A stretch of 64,000 nt of DNA from an uncultured Alphaproteobacteria bacterium (GTDB taxonomy: Bacteria > Pseudomonadota > Alphaproteobacteria > Methylaequorales > Methylaequoraceae), in NCBI GenBank assembly GCA_902563305.1, contig CACEWP010000004.1, positions 43,150 to 107,149 on the forward strand, read 5' to 3'. A program made the position numbers and the translations under genes. How positions within the stretch are numbered: the first letter of the stretch is position 1; each line of letters starts with the position of its first letter. This document shows positions 9,993-21,120 of this stretch, in pieces. The notes under the pieces were generated by a model, which was given only the letters and a program-made list of their open reading frames with translations, was not told the origin of the DNA and ran no database searches.

Positions 9993-10989
9993 TTAATGAT
10001 AAAAGCTTATTTAAGACTAAACCATTATCAATTTTACTTTCAACAATTTTTATTCCTTGATTAAGAGTTTTTACTTTTTCACTAATTAATAATCCGGCTG
10101 CTGAATTAAGAACAATATTATCTCTGATAGCACCAGTTTCTCCTTCAAATGCTCTTTTCATAATAAATGCATTTTCTCTTGCCGAACCACCTTTTAATTC
10201 ATTCTCTTGTCTGACTTTAAATCCAAATTCTTTAGGGTCCAATTTCTTTTTTCTTGATATTATTCCATTTTTAATTTCTATATATAAGTTATTTGACGTC
10301 GAAGTGAGTTCATCATACCCATTGGTATTAAAAACCACCCATGCTTTTTTTAGTTTCAACTTTGATATACATTTTGCATGAGTTTCTAAATTTTTTTCAT
10401 TGCTTACACCTATTATTTGATAATTAAGTCTAACCGGATTTAATAAAGGACCTAGCAAGTTAAAGATGGTTCTAAATGGTAGTGATTTTCTTATTTTTGC
10501 AACACTTTTTAATGCGGAATGATATTTAGGTGCAAATAGAAAGCAAATACCATTTCTCTTGAAAAAATCTACAGTATCCTTTTCATTTAAATCAATTTTT
10601 ATTCCGAGGGATTCAAGAACATCAAAACTACCTGATTTTGAAGTTATAGATCTGTTTCCGTGTTTGGCGATTTTTACATCACAAGCTGATAAAACAATTG
10701 ATGTTGCAGTAGAAAAATTAAAACTATTTTTATGATCACCACCTGTTCCACAAGTATCCATAATTTGACCAGAAAGAGAAATTTTTCTCATTTTTTTTCT
10801 AAGAATTTTGACAAATGCATAAATTTCTTCAAAACTCTCACCTTTTTTAAATAAAAATGATAATAGGCTGACAATCTGATATTCATCAAATTTTTCTTCT
10901 AAGACTCCTTGAGAAATAAAATCTGATTCAGACTGAGAAAGTTTTGAATTCTTAAGAATTTTATTAATAATAACTTCAAACTTTTTCAT
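9982..10989 (-). CDS. trpD: Anthranilate phosphoribosyltransferase
   Basis: DTCGTGGDHKNSFNFST, KHGNRSITSKSGSFDVLE. Confidence 0.97.
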   Translation of the reverse strand: MKKFEVIINKILKNSKLSQSESDFISQGVLEEKFDEYQIVSLLSFLFKKGESFEEIYAFVKILRKKMRKISLSGQIMDTCGTGGDHKNSFNFSTATSIVLSACDVKIAKHGNRSITSKSGSFDVLESLGIKIDLNEKDTVDFFKRNGICFLFAPKYHSALKSVAKIRKSLPFRTIFNLLGPLLNPVRLNYQIIGVSNEKNLETHAKCISKLKLKKAWVVFNTNGYDELTSTSNNLYIEIKNGIISRKKKLDPKEFGFKVRQENELKGGSARENAFIMKRAFEGETGAIRDNIVLNSAAGLLISEKVKTLNQGIKIVESKIDNGLVLNKLLSLIAK

Positions 10990-11015
10990 TATAGTATCAA
11001 GACTCCTTATAATAT

Positions 11016-11597
11016 TTAGCTCTTCTTAATGTTTAGAAAATTTTTTAAAAGTAAGTGCCCATTATCGGTTGCTATGCTTTCTGGATGAAATTGGACTCCA
11101 AAAATTGGAAGCTTTTTATGTTCTATAGCCATTATTACATTGTTTTTAGTTTTAGCGGTGATTGTAAGATCAGAATTAATTGACTTTGGATCTACGATTA
11201 AGGAATGATATCTTGTAGCATTAAATGGATTTTGCATTGATTTAAATAGTAATGATTTACTAAAAAAAATTTCACTTACTTTCCCATGAACTGGTTTTCC
11301 ACTTTGAATGACTTTAGAATTAAAACACTCTGCAATAACTTGATGACCCAAACATACTCCTAAAGTTGGAATCACTGAGCGACTCTTAGCATTAATTTTA
11401 ACTAAGTCCATACAGATTCCAGAATTTTCAGGTGTGCTTGGTCCGGGAGAAATGACAATGTATTCTGGTTTTAATTTAAAAATTTGTTCTACTGAAATTT
11501 CATCATTTCTATATATTCTTACTTTTTGACCAATTTCTTCAAAATAATGAACTAAGTTGTAGGTAAAGCTATCATAATTATCTATTAATATTATCAT
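11016..11597 (-). CDS. trpG: Anthranilate synthase glutamine amidotransferase component
   Basis: Class I GATase motifs: SPGPSTPENSG, GVCLGHQ, FHPES. Confidence 0.95.
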   Translation of the reverse strand: MIILIDNYDSFTYNLVHYFEEIGQKVRIYRNDEISVEQIFKLKPEYIVISPGPSTPENSGICMDLVKINAKSRSVIPTLGVCLGHQVIAECFNSKVIQSGKPVHGKVSEIFFSKSLLFKSMQNPFNATRYHSLIVDPKSINSDLTITAKTKNNVIMAIEHKKLPIFGVQFHPESIATDNGHLLLKNFLNIKKS

Positions 11598-13099
11598 TAT
11601 TTAAAGTTTCTAGCTTGTTCACATGCAGTTAATAGTGCAAGAGCTTTATTTTCGGTTTCTTTATATTCATTTAATGGGATACTATCTGCCACTATTCCTG
11701 CCCCTGATTGAATATAAATATATTGATCCTTAATAACTGCAGTCCTCAATGCTATGCATGTATCAATATTGCCATTAGCAGAAATATAACCTACAGAACC
11801 TGCGTAGACGTTTCTTCTATTCTTTTCAAGCTCTTCAATTATTTGAATCGCTCTTATTTTTGGAGCACCGGTAACAGTTCCAGCTGGGAAACCGCTAAAA
11901 AGAACATCCGTTTGTTTTTTTTTCTTATCGATTGTTCCTTCAATATTTGAGACAATATGCATTACATGTGAAAAATACTCAACATACATCTTATCAGTTA
12001 CATTTACAGTACCTGGTTTAGTTACTCTGCTTAAATCATTTCTTCCTAAATCTAAAAGCATAAGATGCTCTGAAATTTCTTTAGGATCATTAATAAGTTC
12101 ATTTTTTAAATTTTCATCTTCTACATCATTTTTTCCTCTTTTTCTAGTGCCTGCGATTGGCCTAATTGTAACTTTTTTGCTTTCTAACTTTATTAAAATT
12201 TCAGGACTAGAACCAACTATTGAAAAATCTTTAAAATTCATAAAGAAAAGATAAGGTGAAGGATTTAAATATCTCAATGCTCTGTATACTGAAAATGGAT
12301 CAGTTTCTATTCTTTTTTTAAATAGTCGTGATAGTACTACTTGAAAGATTTCTCCTTCATAAATATATTTTTTTGCTTTATTAACCATTACTTTAAATTC
12401 GTTATAATTTGTATTGGACTTAACATTTTTAAAAATATTTATTTTTTTCTTATTCTTATGAAGTGAACTAAAACTATTTTTAGATATTGGTCTGTTAATT
12501 TTATTGACAACTTGATGAATTTCTTTTTTTGCTTTTTCAAAAGACTCCATTGGTTTCAGATTACTTTTACAGACTAGTTTAGTAATAAATAATTTGTCAT
12601 TAACATTATCAAAAACTAATGTTATTGACGGTCTTATAAAAATTGAGTCAGGTAAATTTAAATTATTTTTCTTTTCAAGCTTTATCTTTTCAAAGTGTTG
12701 AATCATTTCGTATCCCATATATCCAAAAAGACCAGTTGATATTGACGGAATATTTTTTGGAATATTCAACCTATTGTTATTAAATAATTTTTTTAAGTTT
12801 TCTATTGGACTTTTATCTAAAATTTTTTTTTTTGAAGAAAGGTTTAGATTTTTGAACTTACATTTATTGTTTTTACATTCCCAGATTAAATCTGGTTTTA
12901 AACCTATTACTGAATAGCGACCTTTCTGACTGCCTTTTTCAACAGATTCAAAAAGGAAAGTATATTTTTCTTTTTTAAGTTTTATCAATGCTGAGACTGG
13001 TGTGTGTACATCTGCAGCAAATGACAAAAACACAATTTGATCCTTACCGGCTTTATAGTTTTTTTGAAAAAGCTTATAGTCAGGTTTATTAATATCCAT
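11597..13099 (-). CDS. trpE: Anthranilate synthase component I
   Basis: Chorismate-binding domain: RPIAGTRKRG, FSGFPAGTVTGAPKIRA, QSGAGIVADS. Confidence 0.97.
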   Translation of the reverse strand: MDINKPDYKLFQKNYKAGKDQIVFLSFAADVHTPVSALIKLKKEKYTFLFESVEKGSQKGRYSVIGLKPDLIWECKNNKCKFKNLNLSSKKKILDKSPIENLKKLFNNNRLNIPKNIPSISTGLFGYMGYEMIQHFEKIKLEKKNNLNLPDSIFIRPSITLVFDNVNDKLFITKLVCKSNLKPMESFEKAKKEIHQVVNKINRPISKNSFSSLHKNKKKINIFKNVKSNTNYNEFKVMVNKAKKYIYEGEIFQVVLSRLFKKRIETDPFSVYRALRYLNPSPYLFFMNFKDFSIVGSSPEILIKLESKKVTIRPIAGTRKRGKNDVEDENLKNELINDPKEISEHLMLLDLGRNDLSRVTKPGTVNVTDKMYVEYFSHVMHIVSNIEGTIDKKKKQTDVLFSGFPAGTVTGAPKIRAIQIIEELEKNRRNVYAGSVGYISANGNIDTCIALRTAVIKDQYIYIQSGAGIVADSIPLNEYKETENKALALLTACEQARNFK

Positions 13100-13100
13100 C

Positions 13101-14987
13101 TTAATTTAATTGATCTATTACATCATCATTAATTGTGATTTTATATTTTTTTCTTAATGCTTCTGAAAACTGCGCTAATAAGTCAATTGTAAGATCATCT
13201 TTTATTTTTTTTGTAAAATCAGATACTTCATTTTGATCATTACTAAGATTATCTAGAATTTCTGCAGTTTGAGCAACAATTACTTCTCCGTTTCCTCTAT
13301 TTTCGATATTGATATCTTTTAAACTTGAATCAAAGATTTTACTTATTAGGGGAATTGGAAGCTCGCTACTATCTGGAAGCACTCTAGTAAAGGGCTTTAC
13401 ACCTTTAATCTCAAGGTTTAAAGACTTAGCGACATTTGTAAAGTTTTCTCCGTTAGAAACTCTTTCTTTGATTTTATTTGCTTTTTGTTTAGCACTTTTA
13501 AGTTTTAACTCCAAAACAAGGTCTTTAATAACTGAATCTTTTGACTCTTTAAGTGAAAGTTGTCTAGGTTCTATAATTTCTGTAACAAGACTTATAGCTA
13601 GGCCTTCGTCTTTATCTATATCAATGATGTTGCCTTCTTCATTTAACTTTTGATTGAATATAGTTCTTAATATCCTTTCATCTTGAAATTCATTATTCAA
13701 TTTATCGTTTTCAAAATAACCTAAGCTATTTATCTTAGTAGCTATTATCATTTTAACATCCAAAATTTTCGAAATTTCTTCAAATGTATTACCAGAAGCT
13801 AGCAAATCTTCTAGCTCGTCTTGTAAATCAAAAACTGCTTCTTTACCTTTCTCAAGAAGTAATTCTTTTTCAAATTGATCTTTTACTTCTGAATATTTTA
13901 CCTCTTTTCTTTCTTTTGTATCAATGACTTTTATTATATGCCAGCCAAAAGAACTTTTTATTGGTTTAGATATCTTGCCTTTATTCAAATCAAATACAGA
14001 TTCTATTATTTCCTCAGGTAAATCATTTTTGGTATTCCAGCCTAAATCAATGTCTTCCTCAGTAAGATCAGCCATTTTTTTTGCAATTGAAGAAAAGTTT
14101 TGATAATTAACTGAACTCTCTATAGATTTTGCAAGAGTTTCGGTGTCTACAATTATCTGATGAAGATATCTTTGAGCTGGTTCTATTAAAAGATTTTTTC
14201 TTTCTTCGTATAATAATTTAATTTCTTCCTCGGTAACTGTTGATTTTTTTGCGTATTCCTTTGCATCTAGTAAAAGAGTTTCAGCACTTCTTAATTCTTT
14301 TGACATAAAATTAGATTTATTTTCATCATAATATCTCTTAATTTCATCTTCATTTGGCTCTCTAGATTTCTCCTTTTCAACAATAATAGTGACAAAATCT
14401 ACTGATCTCTCTTCCAAATTGTATTTACTAAGATTTTTTTTCATTACCTCTGGAATTGTTAAACTTGAACTAATAGTTTCTACCATTTGCTCTCTTGCTA
14501 AATCTTGGCGAGTGCCTTCAACATAAGAGTCTTCTGTGTAACCGGATTCAGAAATCAGTTGTCTAAAAACTAGTTCGCTAAACTGTCCAAGATCGTCTTT
14601 AAATGCATCATCCTTGAGAATTTTATCTCTAACATTTATGTCACTTACTGACAAACCTAATTCAGATGCCTCATTGTTAAAAAGAGCTCGATTTATTAGA
14701 GAACTTAATGCTCTGTCAACATATCCAAATTCTCTTGATTTCTTAATATCAAGAGAGGATCCGAGAAGCTTTCTAATTTCTTCTGTTTGTCTTGAATAAA
14801 GAGAGTAAAATTCTTGAGAAGAAATATCAATCTTACCAACTGTAGCAACACTTGATTGTTTTTGAGAGACGCCTACCAAATCTTCAGTTCCCCACATGCC
14901 AAAACTAATAATTAGTACTGTTAATAAAGTACCAAATATTATTTTTAGTATTGAGTTTTTTGAACTGTTTCTTAAAGTTGTAAGCAT
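13101..14987 (-). CDS. ppiD: PpiD/SurA_N-type periplasmic peptidyl-prolyl isomerase
   Basis: N-terminal TM anchor, SurA_N-like domain, parvulin PPIase signature (HQIIVDTE...DLGWN...SSFGWHIIKV). Confidence 0.9.
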   Translation of the reverse strand: MLTTLRNSSKNSILKIIFGTLLTVLIISFGMWGTEDLVGVSQKQSSVATVGKIDISSQEFYSLYSRQTEEIRKLLGSSLDIKKSREFGYVDRALSSLINRALFNNEASELGLSVSDINVRDKILKDDAFKDDLGQFSELVFRQLISESGYTEDSYVEGTRQDLAREQMVETISSSLTIPEVMKKNLSKYNLEERSVDFVTIIVEKEKSREPNEDEIKRYYDENKSNFMSKELRSAETLLLDAKEYAKKSTVTEEEIKLLYEERKNLLIEPAQRYLHQIIVDTETLAKSIESSVNYQNFSSIAKKMADLTEEDIDLGWNTKNDLPEEIIESVFDLNKGKISKPIKSSFGWHIIKVIDTKERKEVKYSEVKDQFEKELLLEKGKEAVFDLQDELEDLLASGNTFEEISKILDVKMIIATKINSLGYFENDKLNNEFQDERILRTIFNQKLNEEGNIIDIDKDEGLAISLVTEIIEPRQLSLKESKDSVIKDLVLELKLKSAKQKANKIKERVSNGENFTNVAKSLNLEIKGVKPFTRVLPDSSELPIPLISKIFDSSLKDINIENRGNGEVIVAQTAEILDNLSNDQNEVSDFTKKIKDDLTIDLLAQFSEALRKKYKITINDDVIDQLN

Positions 14988-15021
14988 AATATTATTTTTT
15001 TTGTAAATCTATATCATAAAT

Positions 15022-15756
15022 ATGAGTCAAGTTAAATTAATTGTTTCAAATTGGAAAATGAATTTGAATTTCAAAGAAGCAAAGATTCTTGTAAATAACC
15101 TAAAGAAAATTAACTTTAAAACTACACCTCCAATAAATATTATATGCCCTCAATTTATTTTATTACCTTTTGTATCTAATCTTCTCTTAAAAAGTTCATT
15201 TATTTTAGGTGCTCAAGACTGTCATTATAAAAAAAAAGGACCATATACAGGAGACACTAGCATTGAGTTAATAAAAGAAATTGGATGTAAATATATCATC
15301 GTGGGTCACTCAGAGAGAAGACAAGAATATAAAGAAACTGATAAAACTGTAAAAGAAAAAGTTGATTTAATTTTGTCTGAAAAACTTAAACCAATTTTAT
15401 GTATTGGTGAATCAGAAATTGAGAGGAAAAAAAAAAGTTATCTAAAAATTCTCCAAAAACAGTTAGATATATGTGTTCCTAAAAATTTAAGTGAAATTAT
15501 AATTGCATACGAGCCGATCTGGTCAATAGGTACTGGTTTAACCCCTTCATTACAAGAAATAATTGAAGTAAAAGAATTTGTATATAAATTTTTAAAAAAT
15601 AATAAAAATATTAATAAAGTTATTTTTTTATATGGGGGGTCAGTTAACTCTCAAAATGCTAAAGAAATTTTAATTGATGCAAAAGTAGATGGCTCATTAA
15701 TTGGAGGATCGAGTATTAAGATAGAAGAAATGAATAAAATTCTTACATTAGGTTGA
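15022..15756 (+). CDS. tpiA: Triosephosphate isomerase
   Basis: SNWKMN, VGHSERRQ, AYEPIWSIGTG, YGGSVN. Confidence 0.97.
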   Translation: MSQVKLIVSNWKMNLNFKEAKILVNNLKKINFKTTPPINIICPQFILLPFVSNLLLKSSFILGAQDCHYKKKGPYTGDTSIELIKEIGCKYIIVGHSERRQEYKETDKTVKEKVDLILSEKLKPILCIGESEIERKKKSYLKILQKQLDICVPKNLSEIIIAYEPIWSIGTGLTPSLQEIIEVKEFVYKFLKNNKNINKVIFLYGGSVNSQNAKEILIDAKVDGSLIGGSSIKIEEMNKILTLG

Positions 15757-15762
15757 TTTTTT

Positions 15763-16149
15763 GTGATTTTAAACTATGGTAACTTTATGTTTGCAGTAGT
15801 TTTATCAGTACATATATTGGTTTGTGTTTTTCTTGTTGTGTTTGTACTTCTTCAAAAGTCCGAAGGTGGTGGTCTTGGAATTGGTCAGTCTAATAGTGGA
15901 GGTTTAGGAGATTTTTTATCTACACGTAGTACTTCAAATATTCTTACTAAAACAACTTCATTTCTTGCTCTTTGCTTTTTTTTAACAAGCATTTCATTGG
16001 TTATAATAGCAAATAAAAATTACAAAAAAGAATCAATAATAGATTCAGGTGAGGATTCAATAATTGATAGACTAGATCTTATTCCAGAAGAATTTGATGT
16101 TGAAAATATAAATGAAAATGATGAGGATGTAAGTGTACCTGTTGATTAG
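15763..16149 (+). CDS. secG: Preprotein translocase subunit SecG
   Basis: Two TM helices and VLLQKSEGGGLGIGQSNSGGLGDFLSTRSTSNILTKTT; the true start may be ATG 15787. Confidence 0.93.
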   Translation: MILNYGNFMFAVVLSVHILVCVFLVVFVLLQKSEGGGLGIGQSNSGGLGDFLSTRSTSNILTKTTSFLALCFFLTSISLVIIANKNYKKESIIDSGEDSIIDRLDLIPEEFDVENINENDEDVSVPVD

Positions 16150-16184
16150 AAAAGGTATTATCTCCAAAAAAATTCTTATTAAAA

Positions 16185-17828
16185 ATGACTAAATTTATCT
16201 TTATCACTGGTGGTGTGGTCTCATCACTTGGGAAAGGGATAGTATCATCGTCATTGGCCTCTTTATTAACACTTAGTAATTATAAAGTAAGAATAAGAAA
16301 ACTTGATCCATACTTAAATATTGATCCAGGAACAATGAATCCTTCCCAGCATGGAGAAGTTTTTGTAACGGATGATGGAGCTGAAACAGATATGGATTTA
16401 GGTCATTATGAGAGATTTACTGGAATTATTTCGAAAAAAAGTGACAACATTACATCAGGAAAGATTTTTTCTGAAGTACTAAAAAAAGAGAGAAGAGGAG
16501 ATTATCTCGGTTCAACAGTACAGGTAATTCCTCATGTAACTGACGAGATTAAAAAATTCATTAAAAAAGATTTAAATAAAGAAGATTTTGTAATTTGTGA
16601 AATTGGTGGAACTGTTGGTGACATTGAAAGTCTGCCATTTTTAGAAGCACTTCGTCAATTAAGAAACGAATTGGGAAGGTCCAAAACCTTTTTTATACAT
16701 TTAACCCTTGTACCTTTTTTATCATCAGCAAATGAATTCAAAACAAAACCAACACAACACTCTGTTAAGGAGTTATTAGGATTGGGTATTCAACCTGATC
16801 TATTATTATGCAGAACTGAAAAAAAATTTGATCAAAAAGCTAAGCAAAAAATTTCACTATTCTGTAATATATCAATGAAATCTGTTATTTTAGTCGAAAA
16901 TGCAAATACAATTTATGAAGTTCCTCTAAAACTCAATAATCAGGGAATACTTGAACAGATTTTTAATCATTTCTCTTTGAAGAGTCAAGGGAACGTAAAC
17001 TTAGAGTTATGGGAAGATTTTTTAAAAAAATTCTATAAATTAAAAAAAAGTGTTTCTGTTGCTATTGTTGGAAAATATACCAACCTTTCAGAATCATATA
17101 AATCATTAAATGAGGCTTTATTTCATAGTGGTATTTTTAACAATACAAAAGTAGAAGTGAGATGGATTGATTCAAAAAAAATTGAAAGAATATCTGATTG
17201 TGAAAATATTTTACGTAGTTTTAATGGAATTTTAGTTCCAGGAGGGTTTGGAAAAGATGGTACAATTGGTAAAATTAACGCTATTAAAATTTCTAAAAAA
17301 CTAAAAATACCTTTTTTGGGAATTTGTTTTGGCATGCAACTAGCCATTCTTGAATCAATAAGTAATTTAAAAGGTTTTGAAAAAGCTTCTTCAACAGAAT
17401 TTGGAAAAACTTCAACTCCAGTGATTTCAATGATACATGAGTGGACAAAAAATAAAAAAATAATTACTCTGGATAGGAAAAATTTAGGTGGAAGTATGAG
17501 ATTGGGTTCTTACACGTCGATACTTTTAAAAGGATCAAGGGCCAGCTTGATTTATAACAGAAAAAAAATTAATGAAAGACACAGGCATCGTTATGAAGTC
17601 AATTACAACTATAAAAATGATATTGAAAAAAGTGGAGTTATCTTATCAGGAATGTCTCCTGATGGGAACTTAGTTGAAATAATGGAAAGACACGACCATC
17701 CTTGGTTTCTAGGAGTTCAATTTCATCCTGAATTAAAATCTACTCCATTTAAACCACATCCAATCTTTAACTCCTTTATTAAAGCTTTATTAAATAACTA
17801 TAATTCATATGAAAAAAACCAAAATTAA
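16185..17828 (+). CDS. pyrG: CTP synthase
   Basis: FIFITGGVVSSLGKGI, DPGTMNPSQHGEVFVTDDGAETDMDLGHYERF, GATase domain GICFGMQ. Confidence 0.98.
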   Translation: MTKFIFITGGVVSSLGKGIVSSSLASLLTLSNYKVRIRKLDPYLNIDPGTMNPSQHGEVFVTDDGAETDMDLGHYERFTGIISKKSDNITSGKIFSEVLKKERRGDYLGSTVQVIPHVTDEIKKFIKKDLNKEDFVICEIGGTVGDIESLPFLEALRQLRNELGRSKTFFIHLTLVPFLSSANEFKTKPTQHSVKELLGLGIQPDLLLCRTEKKFDQKAKQKISLFCNISMKSVILVENANTIYEVPLKLNNQGILEQIFNHFSLKSQGNVNLELWEDFLKKFYKLKKSVSVAIVGKYTNLSESYKSLNEALFHSGIFNNTKVEVRWIDSKKIERISDCENILRSFNGILVPGGFGKDGTIGKINAIKISKKLKIPFLGICFGMQLAILESISNLKGFEKASSTEFGKTSTPVISMIHEWTKNKKIITLDRKNLGGSMRLGSYTSILLKGSRASLIYNRKKINERHRHRYEVNYNYKNDIEKSGVILSGMSPDGNLVEIMERHDHPWFLGVQFHPELKSTPFKPHPIFNSFIKALLNNYNSYEKNQN

Positions 17829-18642
17829 AAAAGACTTTTATTTTTCAAATAATTCTGAAGTAAAATTTATTCTCGGACCATGTCAAATTGAGAGCAAACA
17901 GCATGCCTTTGATATTTGTAATGAAATAGAATGTTTATCTAAAAAATTAAATTTCAAATATGTTTATAAAAGTTCTTTTGATAAAGCTAATAGAACAAGT
18001 CACATGAGTAAGAGAGGCATTGGTATTAAAAAAGGTTTGAATATTTTATCACAAATTAAGCAAAAGTTTAAATGCCCTGTAATTTCTGACATTCATGAAG
18101 CATCACAATGTGCTGAAGTAAAAGAATTTTTAGATATAATACAGATTCCTGCTTTTTTATGTAGACAAACTGATATTCTAATTGAAGCAGGAAAAACAAA
18201 ACTTCCTATTAATATAAAAAAAGGTCAATTTTTATCACCATGGGATATGGGAAGCGTAATTAAAAAAGTTCAGTCAACTGGAAATGATAGTTTACTTCTA
18301 ACCGAAAGAGGTACTATGTTTGGATATAATAACCTTGTATCAGATATGAGATCTCTTCCAGTTATGAAAAAAATGGGATATCCTGTAATTTTTGATGCAA
18401 CTCACTCTGTTCAATTACCTGGTGGCAAAGGTACTTCTTCAGGAGGACAATGTGAATTTATCCCAATTTTAGCAAAGGCTGCAGTAACTACAGGTATTTC
18501 TGGAATATTTTTAGAAACTCATGATAATCCTAAGAATGCTCCTTCTGATGGCTCAAATATGGTCCCACTAAAAAATTTAGGTGCTTTAATCCATTCGATT
18601 ATGCTTTATGATAACTTATCAAAAAATGAGAATTTAATATAA
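17809..18642 (+). CDS. kdsA: 3-deoxy-8-phosphooctulonate synthase
   Basis: GPCQIES, SSFDKANRTS, FDATHSVQLPGG. Confidence 0.97.
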   Translation: MKKTKIKKDFYFSNNSEVKFILGPCQIESKQHAFDICNEIECLSKKLNFKYVYKSSFDKANRTSHMSKRGIGIKKGLNILSQIKQKFKCPVISDIHEASQCAEVKEFLDIIQIPAFLCRQTDILIEAGKTKLPINIKKGQFLSPWDMGSVIKKVQSTGNDSLLLTERGTMFGYNNLVSDMRSLPVMKKMGYPVIFDATHSVQLPGGKGTSSGGQCEFIPILAKAAVTTGISGIFLETHDNPKNAPSDGSNMVPLKNLGALIHSIMLYDNLSKNENLI

Positions 18643-19919
18643 TGTCAAAAATATCATCAATCTTTGCAAGAGAAATTATTGATAGTAGGGGTGTTCCAAC
18701 AGTCGAAGTGGAAATAAAACTTAAATCACAACATATTGGGATGGCTTCTGTACCCTCAGGTGCATCAACTGGTTCGTATGAAGCACATGAGCTTAGGGAT
18801 CAAGAGAAAACTAGATTTTTTTCAAAGGGTGTTCAAAACGCAGTAAATTTAATAAATACTGAAATTAAAGAAACAATTCTTGGGTTTGATGTGCTTAACC
18901 AGAATGAAATTGATCAATTACTTATCGAGCTTGATGGAACAATTAATAAAAAAAGATTGGGAGCTAATTCAATTTTATCAGTTTCTTTGGCATGTGCAAA
19001 AGCTGCATCGAATTTCCTAAACACACCACTTTATAAATATATCGGAGGAATACAAAATTTAATACCCACGCCAATGATGAATATAATGAATGGAGGTTGT
19101 CATTCAAACAATAAATTAGATTTTCAAGAATTTATGATTATTCCATGCGGTTTTGAAACTTTTAAAGAATCATTAAGAGCGGGATGTGAAATTTTTAATT
19201 CATTAAAAAATTTACTTTCAAAAAAAAATCTTTCTACTTCAGTAGGTGATGAAGGAGGTTTTGCTCCAGATATTTCATCTAATAAAGAATGTTTGGATTT
19301 AATTATAAGTGCAATTGAAAAAGCAGGCTACAAACCTGGAAAAGAAATTTTTCTAGCTCTTGATGCTGCTGCATCTGAATTTTTTAAAAAAAATAAATAC
19401 ATATTATCTGGCGAATCTTTGGAACTTGACGGTGAAGGGTTAGTGAAGTATTTCAAAAATTTAATTCAAAACTATCCAATTATTTCAATTGAGGACGCAC
19501 TAGATGAAAATGATTGGAATAATTGGAATTTTTTAACAAAAGAAATAGGACATAAATGTCAACTCGTAGGGGATGATTTATTTGTTACTTCCTCTAAAAG
19601 GTTAAATGATGGTATAAATAAGAAATGTGCTAATTCAATTTTGATAAAATTAAATCAAATCGGGACTATTTCTGAAACAATTGAAACTATAGAGTTAGCG
19701 AAAAAGAATAATTTTAATACTATTATATCTCATAGATCGGGTGAAACAGAGGATACATTTATTTCGGATTTTTCTGTTGGTATGTCTTCTGGTCAAATCA
19801 AAACTGGCTCTTTAAGTAGGTCTGAAAGAGTATGTAAATACAATCAACTTCTGAGAATTGAAGATAGAGAAGAAAATATGAAATTTTCAGGAATAGATCC
19901 TTTTCAGAAATTTTTATGA
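18642..19919 (+). CDS. eno: Enolase
   Basis: AREIIDSRGVPTVEVE, GDEGGFAPDI, SIEDALDENDW, SHRSGETEDTFISD. Confidence 0.98.
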   Translation: MSKISSIFAREIIDSRGVPTVEVEIKLKSQHIGMASVPSGASTGSYEAHELRDQEKTRFFSKGVQNAVNLINTEIKETILGFDVLNQNEIDQLLIELDGTINKKRLGANSILSVSLACAKAASNFLNTPLYKYIGGIQNLIPTPMMNIMNGGCHSNNKLDFQEFMIIPCGFETFKESLRAGCEIFNSLKNLLSKKNLSTSVGDEGGFAPDISSNKECLDLIISAIEKAGYKPGKEIFLALDAAASEFFKKNKYILSGESLELDGEGLVKYFKNLIQNYPIISIEDALDENDWNNWNFLTKEIGHKCQLVGDDLFVTSSKRLNDGINKKCANSILIKLNQIGTISETIETIELAKKNNFNTIISHRSGETEDTFISDFSVGMSSGQIKTGSLSRSERVCKYNQLLRIEDREENMKFSGIDPFQKFL

Positions 19920-20206
19920 AATTAAAAACCTCAAAAATTTATTTCTTTATTTATTTTTTGTTGGTTTTTTTTCTAATGTTCGAGATTTTATTTAGTGAGA
20001 AAAATGTTTTTAAATTTTTAAATAATATTGAAATTGTCTCAAAAAAGAAAACTATAATAACACAGAAAACAAAAGAGTTAGAAAAGTTAGAATCCTTCTT
20101 AAAAAACTTTGAAAATTCAAAGGAATTTAAGAAAATTGTTGTTAAAGATAAATTATTTTATAAAGAGAGAGATGAAAAGGTTTTGCTTTACGATATCTCT
20201 AACTAA
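19916..20206 (+). CDS. FtsB/DivIC-like septum formation initiator protein
   Basis: Short protein with N-terminal TM and coiled coil, directly downstream of eno, the usual alphaproteobacterial position. Confidence 0.7.
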   Translation: MKLKTSKIYFFIYFLLVFFLMFEILFSEKNVFKFLNNIEIVSKKKTIITQKTKELEKLESFLKNFENSKEFKKIVVKDKLFYKERDEKVLLYDISN

Positions 20207-20693
20207 TTATACTGAGACTTTGATCAATCATCTCTTTAACTATTGCATCGATGATCTTTGATCTAGAATTAAAATGAAATTTTTTTTTTATTGTAAATAA
20301 TTTATGCTCAAAACTTATACCGATGTATACTGTTCCAATTTCAGTTTTTTTATTTAAATAACCTGGACCAGCTTGTCCCGTGCAAGAAATACCTAGAGTT
20401 TTCTTAGATTCTGAGAATCTTGTTACTTCTTTAACCATTAATTCTGCAACTTCTTTGCTAACTAAATTATATTTATCTAATTGATTTTTTAATTTTAAAA
20501 TTTTACTTTTTGCATGTTTAGAGTAGACCACTAAACTATAATCAAATATTTTTGATGCATTCTCATATTTAATTATTTCGTATGCAAACTTGCCTCCTGT
20601 AACTGATTCAGCAGAACAAATTTTAATTCTTTTTTTTATTAAAATTTCAACTAGTTTTTTTGTGTTACTTTTAAATTCCATAATAAATGACAA
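20199..20693 (-). CDS. CinA C-terminal domain / nicotinamide-nucleotide amidase (PncC-like)
   Basis: CSAESVTGGKFAYEI...VVYSKHAKSKIL...GISCTGQAGPG. Confidence 0.92.
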   Translation of the reverse strand: MSFIMEFKSNTKKLVEILIKKRIKICSAESVTGGKFAYEIIKYENASKIFDYSLVVYSKHAKSKILKLKNQLDKYNLVSKEVAELMVKEVTRFSESKKTLGISCTGQAGPGYLNKKTEIGTVYIGISFEHKLFTIKKKFHFNSRSKIIDAIVKEMIDQSLSIIS

Positions 20694-21120
20694 ATAAGAC
20701 AGCTACAATTAATCCGGCAATAACATCATCAAGCAAAACTCCAGAAATACTTTTTTGATTGTCGAAATAATTTATTGGAAAGGGTTTTTTAATATCTAAA
20801 ATTCTAAATAGTAAAAAGGAAATTATAAAATCAATTAATTTTTGTTCACAAAAAATTAGTGCAATAGATTGTCCAATGTATTCATCACAAACGACATAGC
20901 TGGGGTCTTTATTTTTTGAATCTTTTAAAATTTTTTTCAAGAAAAAATATGATAATAAATAATAGATCACTATTCCACAAATTAATATTTGTGTAGAGTA
21001 ATTTTGTTTGATAAACCAGATTACTGGTAAAATTGCCAATGAAGCCAATGTGCCAGGTATTATTGGGAATCTGCCAACACCAAATCCTGAACAAAAAAAA
21101 ATTGATATTTCTTTAATCAT
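20671..21120 (-). CDS. pgpA: Phosphatidylglycerophosphatase A
   Basis: GFGVGRFPIIPGTLASL, VCDEYIGQ, FRILDIKKPFPI, DDVIAG. Confidence 0.93.
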   Translation of the reverse strand: MIKEISIFFCSGFGVGRFPIIPGTLASLAILPVIWFIKQNYSTQILICGIVIYYLLSYFFLKKILKDSKNKDPSYVVCDEYIGQSIALIFCEQKLIDFIISFLLFRILDIKKPFPINYFDNQKSISGVLLDDVIAGLIVAVLFVIYYGI